From Symbiodinium natans (lineage: Eukaryota > Sar > Dinophyceae > Suessiales > Symbiodiniaceae), in NCBI GenBank assembly GCA_905221605.1, contig CAJNDS010000269.1:466767-491766 (forward strand): a stretch of DNA of 25,000 nt. The letters are read 5' to 3'. The first letter of the stretch is position 1; every line of letters begins with the position of its first letter. This document shows positions 8,100-15,900 of the stretch, piece after piece. The notes beneath the pieces were generated by a model. That model had not been told where the DNA came from, made no database searches, and saw nothing but the letters and a program-made list of their open reading frames with translations. The position numbers and the translations under genes were made by a program.

Positions 8100-8185
8100 G
8101 CCCTTGGCCCTGCGAGGGCGCATCCAAGCGCGACACTTTTCCATGGATCAACAGCCAAATCATCTCCGTGTCAGAGCAGGGGCCT
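8100..8185 (+). CDS. Probable exon, unidentified
   Basis: Island between CCCTACA/CCCTAAG repeats and a TTTAGGG array. Frame CEGASKRDTFPWINSQIISV then SEQG is open. Edges not fixed. Confidence 0.35.
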
Positions 8186-8187
8186 TG

Positions 8188-8500
8188 GTTTAGGGTTTAG
8201 GGTTTAGGGTTTAGGGTTTAGGGTTTAGGGTTTAGGGTTTAGGGCTTAAGGTTTAGGGTTTAAGGTTAGGGTTTAAGGTTTAGGGTTTAAGGTTAGGGTT
8301 CAAGGTTTAGGGTTTAGGTTTAGGGTTTAAGGTTTTGGGTTTTGGTGTTTGTTGGGTTGTTGGGGTTCGGGGTTTAGGGTTACAGGTCAGGGTTCAAGGC
8401 CTCGGCACGTTTTGAGGGTTTAGGGCTTAGGGTTCAGGTCCTTGGCAAGGGTTAGGGGTTTAGGCTTTCGGGCTTCATAGGGTTTAGGATTCCTAGGTTT
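8188..8500. repeat. TTTAGGG array decaying into TTTAAGG variants
   Basis: Eight exact units, followed by AAGGTTTAGGG and TTAAGGTTAGGG mixtures. Confidence 0.85.
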
Positions 8501-8544
8501 TTTTTGGTTTTCCAAAGTTAGATCATCCTGCCGTAACTTTCCAG

Positions 8545-8595
8545 AAGCTCTTGCCCCCCAAGCAGTGTGCCAACACTAGGGGTTCTTACGTCCAG
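8545..8595 (+). CDS. Probable exon, unidentified
   Basis: Seventeen codons, KLLPPKQCANTRGSYVQ, after ACTTTCCAG and before GGAAAAAG. A G-rich repeat region lies on both sides. Confidence 0.4.
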
Positions 8596-8628
8596 GGAAA
8601 AAGAGGTTTAGGGTTTAGGGTTTAGGGA

Positions 8629-8878
8629 TTGAGTTGCTCCTGTGCCGCCCGCAAAACGCGGACACTATATTCCCCGAGCGGCGGTCGCATTTTGGACGTG
8701 ATGCGTACTTTGGGATGTTCCCCCCTTCTACTAGCCGTCCTTAGCAGGGATTATAGTACCCCAGTATGCTCCCTGTTAAGGACTGTTAGGAAAAGGGGGA
8801 ACATCCCAAGGCGTACTTTTATCTCAGGGCCCCGATTGCTTGGGGCTTCGAGACATCGCGAATTCCACGCTTCTGCCC
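8629..8878 (+). CDS. Possible exon pair interrupted by the family C element
   Basis: The frame reads SPSGGRILDVMRT up to the insertion and TFISGPRLLGASRHREF after it. With the element removed the two join cleanly. No family recognised; the outer edges are unknown. Confidence 0.3.
8703..8819. mobile_element. Introner-like element family C with 9-bp direct repeats
   Basis: GCGTACTTT stands at 8703-8711 and 8811-8819. Between them are inverted ends GGGATGTTCCCCC and GGGGGAACATCCC and an inner hairpin (GTCCTTAGCAGGGA / TCCCTGTTAAGGAC). Removing 8703-8810 as a GC...AAG intron restores one uninterrupted copy of the target. The insertion is 108 bp, a multiple of three, and has no stop in the frame open across it. 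Part of a second copy is at 16370-16443. Confidence 0.7.
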
Positions 8879-8949
8879 TAAACCCGAAACCCTAAACCCT
8901 AAAGCCTAACCCCAAACCCTGAACCCTAAACCCTAAACCCTAGACCGTG

Positions 8950-9520
8950 GGGTTGTTGTCGAACCGCGCTCTCGCCCAGGCCCCGTGCACATTTCGTGGT
9001 GTTTACGCGCGGGAACCGTGCTTTCCGCCTAGGCCACATGTGTTTGTTGTGGCTTGCATCGCTGAGCGTCCTGAAAACGTGGGAGGGTTGTGGAATCCTC
9101 TGTTTGTGGCCCGTTGGATGGGTTTGCTGCGCGTGTCCAGACTATAAAGGGGATTTGCAGTTCGCGATGTTGGAAATCGTGTCCCCAGGCGCCGTACGCA
9201 TCGAAGCGTCATCCTCGTAACTGTCCTGGCTTTCTCACATCTGGATTCGCGAAATGCGAAAGTTGCGTTCGGACGTCTGATTTCGCCAAATGCGAAATCG
9301 TCGTTGCCTTTGGACGTCTCGCATTTCCGGGCGCTGGAAATCGCGCTCCCGCCCAGGCGCCGTGCGCAGAGTCGTCGCCATTCCCGCGACTGTCGTCGCT
9401 TTTGGACGTCTGGGTTCGGGTTGATGCAAACCTGTCCTCGCTTTGGTCGTCGGGTATCGCCAACTGCGACATTGTCGTCGCTTTACTCGGTGCTCTGGTG
9501 GCTCGAAAGTCGACGTTTGT
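8950..9520. repeat. Degenerate long-period repeat, GC-rich
   Basis: The segment GCTCYCGCCCAGGCGCCGTGC occurs in related form near 8968, 9182 and 9347. GGACGTCT and GCGAAATCGTCGT-like pieces recur between them, suggesting units of about 165-215 bp. Frames are open on both strands across it, as expected for CpG-rich repeats. I see no gene. Confidence 0.45.
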
Positions 9521-9940
9521 AGTACAAACATAAACGGATAAGTAAGGTTTGTAGCCTTCGAGTATGAAATTATCGTTCGTGCTCATCTTCGGGTGTTTGT
9601 GGTTTCGCATGTTTCGCCATATGTCCTGAGGTCTGGCAACCTCATGGAGCTAGCCACGACCATCCAGGCGGGTTAGCGTATCTAGATTGCCGCTCTTGAA
9701 AAGGCTGCGAAATGACAGTCGTCGAGCTGCGTCCGGTTCCTTCTTCAACGTCTTTGCTGCTGCTTCACGCCACCTTTCTCGAAACCAGAAGGGCACGAAC
9801 TGCGCCAGGCCTATGTGTCTCAAATGAACCTCGTGAACATCTCCACTGCGTGCTTAGCTGAGAGCTTCGGTTTGCCACGGTTGTTGCGACGTTTTGTATG
9901 TCGGCTCTTTCCACATCCGCTTGTAATCGCATCCCAACTC
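9521..9940. other. Unique sequence without a recognised gene
   Basis: Mixed composition; short frames only. Nothing identifiable was seen before the TTTAGGG run at 9943-9970. Confidence 0.4.
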
Positions 9941-9990
9941 TTGAGGGTTTAGGGTTTAGGGTTTAGGGTTTGGCGCCCGAGGTTTCACAG

Positions 9991-10127
9991 AATAGCGCGT
10001 CTTTGGACCACGAACGAAGACCAAGAAGCCGCGATGACGGTCAAGGGCGTCGTGCAGGAGTGGAGTTCGGTCGGATGTCCTTGTGTTCCTTCTTTGACGG
10101 TTTCAAAGACAAAGGCGCATTTGTCAG
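9991..10127 (+). CDS. Probable exon, unidentified
   Basis: After TTTCACAG and before TCAG|GTGAAG (GT donor): frame IARLWTTNEDQEAAMTVKGV then VQEWSSVGCPCVPSLTVSK. A second frame (ending CSFFDGFKDKGAFVR) is open too. It follows a short TTTAGGG array. Confidence 0.4.
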
Positions 10128-10760
10128 GTGAAGGATTCCGTGAATTACGTTAAAGGAATATTGTGTAGGATCCCCATGGTAACTTCCGGAAGACAATCCC
10201 CGTGACAAGGAATGCTCCTCAAATCTCCTGAAATCATGCCCATGACAATCTCAGGAAGATTCCCTAGTTCAGATAGACCCTAAACCCTAAGCCTTAAGCC
10301 CTACACCCTAAACCCTAACCCCCAAGCTTAAGCAAGATTCGGTCTCGCAACGGGAGCCGCATCTCAGTCCCGAGACCCTTTCCCCCCTCCCCCCCTCCCC
10401 AAGAGAGCAAAAATGAAAACAAAACAAAGGGTCTAGGGTGTAGGGTTTAGGGTTTGGGGTTTAGGGTTTAGGGTAACGGGAAGTTTTAGAAACCAAAGCC
10501 CTAAACCCTAAACCCTAAACTCCATGGTTGGCTTTAGAGAGTTTAGTGAGCCTTAGTGATCAAAGGAGGTTTAGGATCATGACCTAGGAAGTAGAGTTTA
10601 GGGCTTAGGGTTCTTGAGGCATGGCCCTAAGAAGGATCTCGTGTGGCAAGCCCTCTAAACCCTAGACCCTCAACTGCTCTAAGCCCCAAACCCTAAACCC
10701 CAAACCCTAAACCCCAACTCCAAACCCCAAACCCAACCCTAAACCCTAAACCCTTTTGTG
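10128..10760. other. Intron-like region, no gene recognised
   Basis: Contains unique AT/GC-mixed sequence to 10275, CCCTAAA repeats, a poly-C tract (10380-10400), and a compact TTTAGGG-to-CCCTAAA inverted pair at 10435-10528. Further C-rich repeats lead up to the exon at 10765. Confidence 0.5.
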
Positions 10761-10764
10761 GCAG

Positions 10765-10858
10765 GCCCTCATCCATCAGGCCAACACAGTGCTTGCCAGA
10801 GCCGCGCGCCTCAAGGGTTCTGTGCCTTTCTGGGGCTTTGGGGGTCGCAGGAAACTCG
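10765..10858 (+). CDS. Probable exon, unidentified
   Basis: After TGTGGCAG: ALIHQANTVLARAARLKGSV then PFWGFGGRRKLE. Preceded by a CCCTAAA array. The 3' edge is near 10850-10860. Helical and basic; no family named. Confidence 0.45.
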
Positions 10859-10942
10859 AACCCTGAACCCTAAACATGTCTGGCCCTAAACCCTAAACCC
10901 TAAACCCCAAACCCTAAACCTTTGTTAGTTGTTTCCAAGCAT

Positions 10943-11054
10943 ATGCCTGCACCCCAAGATAACCAGCCGGCAGATTTTCCCTGTTCGGAAGGATTCTCCT
11001 TGCCAGGGGCTCTTGTCCGACTGGCCCATCCCCTTAAAGAACCTTTTGTTAAGG
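10943..11054 (+). CDS. Probable exon, possibly a first exon
   Basis: ATG at 10943 opens MPAPQDNQPADFPCSEGFSL then PGALVRLAHPLKEPFVK, up to the G-rich repeats at 11054. Other frames are also open. No family recognised. Confidence 0.35.
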
Positions 11055-11159
11055 GTTTGGGGGTTCAGGTGTTCAGAGGTTGAGGGGTTTAGGGGTTTGG
11101 GGTTTAGGGTTTACGGGTTCAGGGGTTCAGGGGTTCAGGGGTGTAGGGGTTAGGGCTTA

Positions 11160-11335
11160 CATAATGATGCTGCACAGGGTTGCCCTCGTCGCTGCGGGCA
11201 GCTGGGGATCTCTGAAGAACTCAACAGCTACTGTTCTGGCATCGAATACAATAATTAGAATAGGGTCTTCGAGTGTATGTAATGTAGGGGTCGGCATAAT
11301 CACTAATAGTATTCCCTTTGGGTCCCTTTAGAGTT
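11160..11335 (+). other. Open stretch with a weak Rossmann-like motif
   Basis: The frame from 11164 reads MMLHRVALVAAGSWGSLK and then ATVLASN. This resembles the GxGSWGTAxATVLAxN start of NAD-dependent glycerol-3-phosphate dehydrogenases, but with five extra residues and A in place of the first G. What follows is not family-like. Treated as unresolved. Confidence 0.2.
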
Positions 11336-11432
11336 TTACTAGAATTACCCCCCCCCCCCAAACCCTACTCTAATTATCCAACCCCCTATATTCAGCGTCT
11401 TCACAGGCGTCCTGGTAACCTACAAGGTCTAC

Positions 11433-11570
11433 TTGGAGGTTCATGGTACTTATTCACCAAATAGAACTGTACTTATAACTGCACTTACAACCATACTAGG
11501 GCGCTTAGAGGGCTTCTAAGTGGGTTCTAAGTACAGTTATACTTGGTTAATAAGTACCCTGAACCTCCGA
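11433..11570. mobile_element. MITE-like element family A, copy 2
   Basis: TTGGAGGTTCATGGTACTTA at the left and TAAGTACCCTGAACCTCC at the right, with the same inner pairs (AACTGTACTT / AAGTACAGTT) as copy 1. It is 138 bp against 143. The ends extend as CTACTTGGAGG / CCTCCGAGTAG. No clear target duplication. Confidence 0.7.
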
Positions 11571-11724
11571 GTAGGTTTTGGTTCTTAGGTCGCAGTTTCA
11601 CTTCTTTTCTGGAGCTCAGGCCAGCGCCAGCGGAACAAAGCCCTCCGCTCAGGTCCGCGTAGAGTTTTGTGTACCCTAAACCCTAAACCCTACACCCTAA
11701 ACCCTAAACCCTACACCCTAAACC

Positions 11725-11850
11725 CTTTGGCACCTGGCTGGCATGCTTTTCGGCCCAGGGTCCATGGTTAAAGGGATATAGGGTGCGCATCCCCAAGCAA
11801 AGCAGTGCACTTTGCGCACTTGGGTTCCGTCGCAAAACCCGAAGCCTCTA
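11725..11850 (+). CDS. Possible exon, unidentified
   Basis: One frame, FGTWLACFSAQGPWLKGYRV then RIPKQSSALCALGFRRK, is open for 41 codons between two C-rich repeat runs. No clear edges. Confidence 0.25.
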
Positions 11851-11927
11851 AACCCTCAACCCTGAACCCTAAACCCTAAACGCCGAAGCCTAAGATTTAA
11901 ACATCTGTTCCGAGCCCTCCTCCGCAG

Positions 11928-11998
11928 GCGCTGGCCAACATTACCTGGGCCATGGTGACGCTGAATGCCATGGACGAGAACCTGCTGCAGGCCTTTCT
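11928..11998 (+). CDS. Exon with RAP/FAST-type helical repeat
   Basis: After CTCCGCAG: ALANITWAMVTLNAMDENLL then QAF. The 'LANxxWAxxTL...DxxLLxA' pattern is that of the helical repeats found with RAP domains in organelle RNA-binding proteins, which are numerous in dinoflagellates and apicomplexans. A GC donor is possible at GCAG|GCCTTT. The island at 19492 has a similar repeat but need not be the same gene. Confidence 0.55.
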
Positions 11999-12002
11999 CT
12001 AC

Positions 12003-12097
12003 ACCCTGAACCCTGAACCCTAGACCCTAGACCCTAGACCCTAAACCCTAAACCCTAAACCCTAAACCCTAAACCCTAAACCCTAAACCCTAAACCC
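12003..12097. repeat. CCCTGAA/CCCTAGA/CCCTAAA array
   Basis: Begins with CCCTGAA and CCCTAGA variants in short blocks, then about eight exact CCCTAAA units. Variant units are clustered, not random. Confidence 0.9.
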
Positions 12098-12149
12098 AAA
12101 CGGCCCACTAAGGGCCCCTTAACCCTAAACCCCCAAGTTCAGGGCTCAG

Positions 12150-12187
12150 GGCGTCTGGCTGGGCATGGGAGTGACCACGCTGCTGAG
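12150..12187 (+). CDS. Possible exon, hydrophobic
   Basis: After GGGCTCAG: GVWLGMGVTTLLR, then a frame that stays open to 12267 in AT-rich sequence. May be part of a membrane helix. No family recognised. Confidence 0.3.
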
Positions 12188-12270
12188 ACCTTTGTACTTT
12201 ACTGTAACTTTAGATCCTTACCCTTTTGGGTTAATTGGGTTTCTTAATAAGGCAGCTAAAAGTTTAATTT

Positions 12271-12391
12271 AAACCCTAAACCCTAAACCCTAAACCCTAA
12301 ACCCTAAACCCTAAACCCTAAACCCTAAACCCTAAACCCTAAACCCTAAACCCTAAACCCTAAACCCTAAACCCTAAACCCTAAACCCTAG
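12271..12391. repeat. CCCTAAA array, about 17 exact copies
   Basis: One of the longest pure arrays. A short island (12392-12486) with open frame AALLSAAKRRDISRSPENLV follows, then a TTTAGGG array (12487-12546). Confidence 0.95.
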
Positions 12392-12486
12392 CTGCCCTCC
12401 TGAGTGCAGCCAAGAGAAGGGACATATCCCGAAGCCCTGAAAACTTGGTACTCACTTAAGGCCCCTCCCGTCATTCAGGATGTTGA

Positions 12487-12546
12487 TGGTTTAGGGTTTA
12501 GGGTTTAGGGTTTAGGGTTTAGGGTTTAGGGTTTAGGGTTTAGGGT
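12487..12546. repeat. TTTAGGG array
   Basis: Eight units. Confidence 0.95.
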
Positions 12547-12597
12547 CACACTGCAAGCCTTGCTCGTTTTGAGCTATCTCCGCTCAGGCAGTCTTTC

Positions 12598-12700
12598 GGC
12601 CCTCAAGGGCCCTTTCAAGCTTGCAGGGGACACATGCGAACTTGAGCAGCGCTCCTTTTGCCAGGGCTACGACTCCGGCCTGCAAGATTGCCCACAAGGG
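12598..12700 (+). CDS. Probable exon, unidentified
   Basis: After CCGCTCAG: SLSALKGPFKLAGDTCELEQ then RSFCQGYDSGLQDCPQG. Three cysteines and mixed charge suggest real protein. Followed by TTTATAGGG and TTTAGGG repeats. Confidence 0.45.
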
Positions 12701-12834
12701 TTTGGGGTTTATAGGGTTTATAGGGCCTACGTAGGGTTTAGGGTTAGGGTTTAGGGTTTAGGGTTTAGGGTTTAGGGTTTAGGGTTTAGGGTTTAGGGTT
12801 TCGGGTTTCGGGTTTCGGGTTTAGGGTTAGGGAC
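12700..12834. repeat. TTTATAGGG and TTTAGGG array
   Basis: Two TTTATAGGG nonamers at 12708-12726, then TTTAGGG heptamers and three TTTCGGG units. The nonamer form is the same as in the large satellite at 19996. Confidence 0.9.
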
Positions 12835-12885
12835 TTCACTGGCCCACCGGTGTTTTCACAGCTTCTTCGGGTTCGGTCGGCAGCC

Positions 12886-12999
12886 ATGGCTCGCTCCGCA
12901 GCCCTGGCCCTGGCGCTGGGCGTCCTGGCGGCGGCGCAGCCGATGCAGCCACTGGAGGATCGCCTTCGGGCGGCCATGGTGACCCGGCTGCTGGCGACG
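12886..12999 (+). CDS. Exon 1 of the hydrolase: start codon and signal peptide
   Basis: The ATG at 12886 opens 38 GC-rich codons: a basic MARS start, an alanine/leucine core of about 14 residues, then AAAQP, a plausible signal-peptidase region, followed by PLEDRLRAAMVTRLLAT. The exon ends ACG|GTTGAG (GT donor), directly before a long TTTAGGG array. It is linked to the hydrolase because it is the only clear start upstream, its phase (0) fits, and secreted members of this family have such a leader. It could instead begin a different gene. An AG at 12882-12883 (CGGCAG) just upstream could be a splice or trans-splice acceptor. Confidence 0.6.
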
Positions 13000-15900
13000 G
13001 TTGAGGGTTTAGGGTTTAGGGTTTAGGGTTTAGGGTTTAGGGTTTAGGGTTTAGGGTTTAGGGTTTAGGGTTTAGGGTTAGGGTTTAGGGTTTAGGGTTT
13101 AGGGTTTAGGGTTTAGGGTTTAGGGTTTAGGGTTTGGGGCTTAGGGTTTAGGGTTTAGGGTTGAGGGGGCTTATCGACTTACAGGGCTTGTGGGTTGGAG
13201 GGGTCGATGCTTCGAACCTATTTTGCAAAGGCTTCCATGCGTGTCTTCGCGTCTGAGGGAGGGCAAGGGCGGAGTGTAGATCCCGAATGCATATGCGACG
13301 CATGTGCGCAGCAAGCCTCTTGCCTTCTGTTCCGATCGCGGCTGTAGCCTCATGGTATCGAACATGTGCCCAGCACCTCCACAGGTCTAGGGGGCACAGT
13401 TCACCCAGGGTTCTTCCTGAGCATCTCAGGGCTGGGTTTAGGGTGTAAGTTTAGGGCGTGTAAAACGAGCATTCCCTCCAAACGGCTTTACATTGCGGCG
13501 GGTGACCTCGAGTTCTTGAAACTGCATCAGCCCGGAACGCTCTATGTTGCACAGAGGCCTGCGCAAGAGTTGCCGCAAGAGTGGGTGACCTCGATCAGCT
13601 ACTAAACCCTAAACAGCAATCAGTTCACACACACACACACACACACCCACCCAACCACCCACCCACCCGCCCACCCACGCACGAACGCACACACGCGCGC
13701 GAATGGGCAGGCAAAGGTTGCCGACCAGATGCGGGACCTGGCTGCGAGCGGCTTCGGGTTTAGGGTTTAGGGTTAGTGTTTCGAGGGTTCAGGGTCGCGA
13801 GGATGTAGGGTGTGGTACCTGCACCTGTTGCAGTCTCCTTGCAGGACAAGTACGACATGGGCCTGGCAGCAGCCTTCTACTCCTCGAACCTGTCCTTCAG
13901 CGTCGCATCTGGCTACACGGATGCAGGCCTGGGGCGCTGGTTGCTGTGGGGCTGCTCCTAGGGCTGCTGCGCTACGCTGTGCTCACATGGCAGCTTGCGT
14001 GCTAGCATCGTATGTGTCCCCTGTACAGCATAGTACTTGTCTGAGTTTAAATGATAATAATAATCATCACGAAAGTAATAAATAGAAATAATAATGATGA
14101 TAATAATAATATAGAAGTAATACTTAGAACAATAACAATACCAATAAAAGTATTAATTTTGAATGCTCAGGAGTGTCAGTAAGTTCTCGATCCAGCCGCA
14201 GAGGCCCTCAACCCGAAAGCCCGAAGCGACGAACGCCCTCCGGCCTTGCAGCCGAATCCTACGCCTCTTTAGGTTAGGGTTTAGGGTTTAGGGTTTAGAG
14301 TTCAATAAGACCCCCAACCCCCTAAAACCCCTTGCAGCCCTCAACTCTCTCCCCCGCCCCCTTAAAACCCTACAACCCCGAACCCTAAACCTTAAACCCT
14401 AAACCCTAAACCCTAAACCCTAAACCCTAAACCCTAAACCTTAAAACCCTAACACTAAACCTGCGCAGGCCTGGGGCTCGGTGCGAAGACGCGGCCGGCC
14501 GATCCGGACGACTTGTATGCACCGCGGCAGTCTGGTTCCGGTCAGGTTCTGGGTTTTTTAGGGGGGCTCCGGGGTGGTTTAGGGTTTTTTTTAGGGGGTT
14601 TTGGGGGGTTTTAGGGAGGTTTTTTAGGGGGGATTAGGATTAGGAGTTAGAGTAGCTCCTTCGAACGGGAAGGGAAGTACGCTTGAGCCGCCCTAAACCC
14701 TAAACCCTAAACCCTAAACCCTAAACCCTAAACCCTAAACCCTAAACCCTAAACCCTAAACCCTAAACCCTAAACCCTAAACCCTAAACCCTAGACCCTA
14801 GACCCTAGACCCTAAACCCTAAACCCTAAACCCTATAAACCCTAAACCCAAGGTTTGGGGATCCACCACAAAGATGATCACGGCGCCCGCGGTGCTGCAG
14901 CTGGTGGAGCGGGGCCTCGTGAACTTGACGGACCCCATCAGCGTGCACGTGGACCCCATCCTTTTGCAGCTTGAATGGCCCAGTGGTACCCTTTTTCCCT
15001 TTTTAGGGTTTAGGGTTTAGGGTTTAGGGTTTAGGGTTTAGGTTTTAGGGTTTCCCTTATAAAGCAACCAACCCCAAAAAGGGTGCCCATATTATGATGT
15101 GATTACTGGGCGACCAAGGCAGCTGAATGGCACTCACTTGGAGGCCCATTTCGGCAGTGCGATCCGCGGGGTGCAGATTCAGCATCTGCTTCACATGACC
15201 TCAGGCATCCAAGACTACGATGGCGAGGCGTTTTCGGCAGCCCAGTTTGCCAACCGATCTAAGGCATTCGGGCCGGTTGAGATCTTGACCAGGTTCGTAA
15301 GCCCAACCTTGCAGTTTTCTCCGGGAGAGCGCCAAGCCTATTGCAGCACCAACTATATCCTTTTGGGCCTCGTCCTTGCCACGCACTATCATCGAGCTGG
15401 TAGCGCGTGGAGCTGGCAGGACTATGATCAAACATCGGTCGTCCCCGCTGCTTTGCAAAAGGCTTTCGCCCACTCCCTGTTCGTGAAGAGTGGCCCCTGC
15501 AGTCAGTACACACCCGTGCATGGTTTCATGGGCTTCTATCCCAGTGCGCAGCTTCCAAAGCAGGACTTCTGGGAGACGGGGGCTTACCCGGGACACCGTG
15601 GAAGGAAACCTTGATCCTACTTCCACCTTATGGAAAGTGCATGTTCACCAAATCGCCCAAGAATTACGTTGCAAGACGCACTAAAATTCGATTAAAAACA
15701 AAACTATGCCGTTCTCTTAATATATTGGGGCTGGAACACAAATCTTTTTTGGTGGGCACGTTCATTACCGGGCGCGCTTCGCTACGTTCATTGCCCCTTA
15801 CACTCACACACCATTCATAATAATTCCGGCACCACGACGACTCCTCCTGCTGCTGCCGCCGCCGTGACCGATGCAAGTCCACACTATACAGCCCCTGCTG

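Noticed and set aside
11164-11331. NAD-dependent glycerol-3-phosphate dehydrogenase exon (GSWG motif)
   Set aside because: Only about 15 residues fit, with an extra five-residue piece and a lost glycine; downstream sequence does not continue the family.
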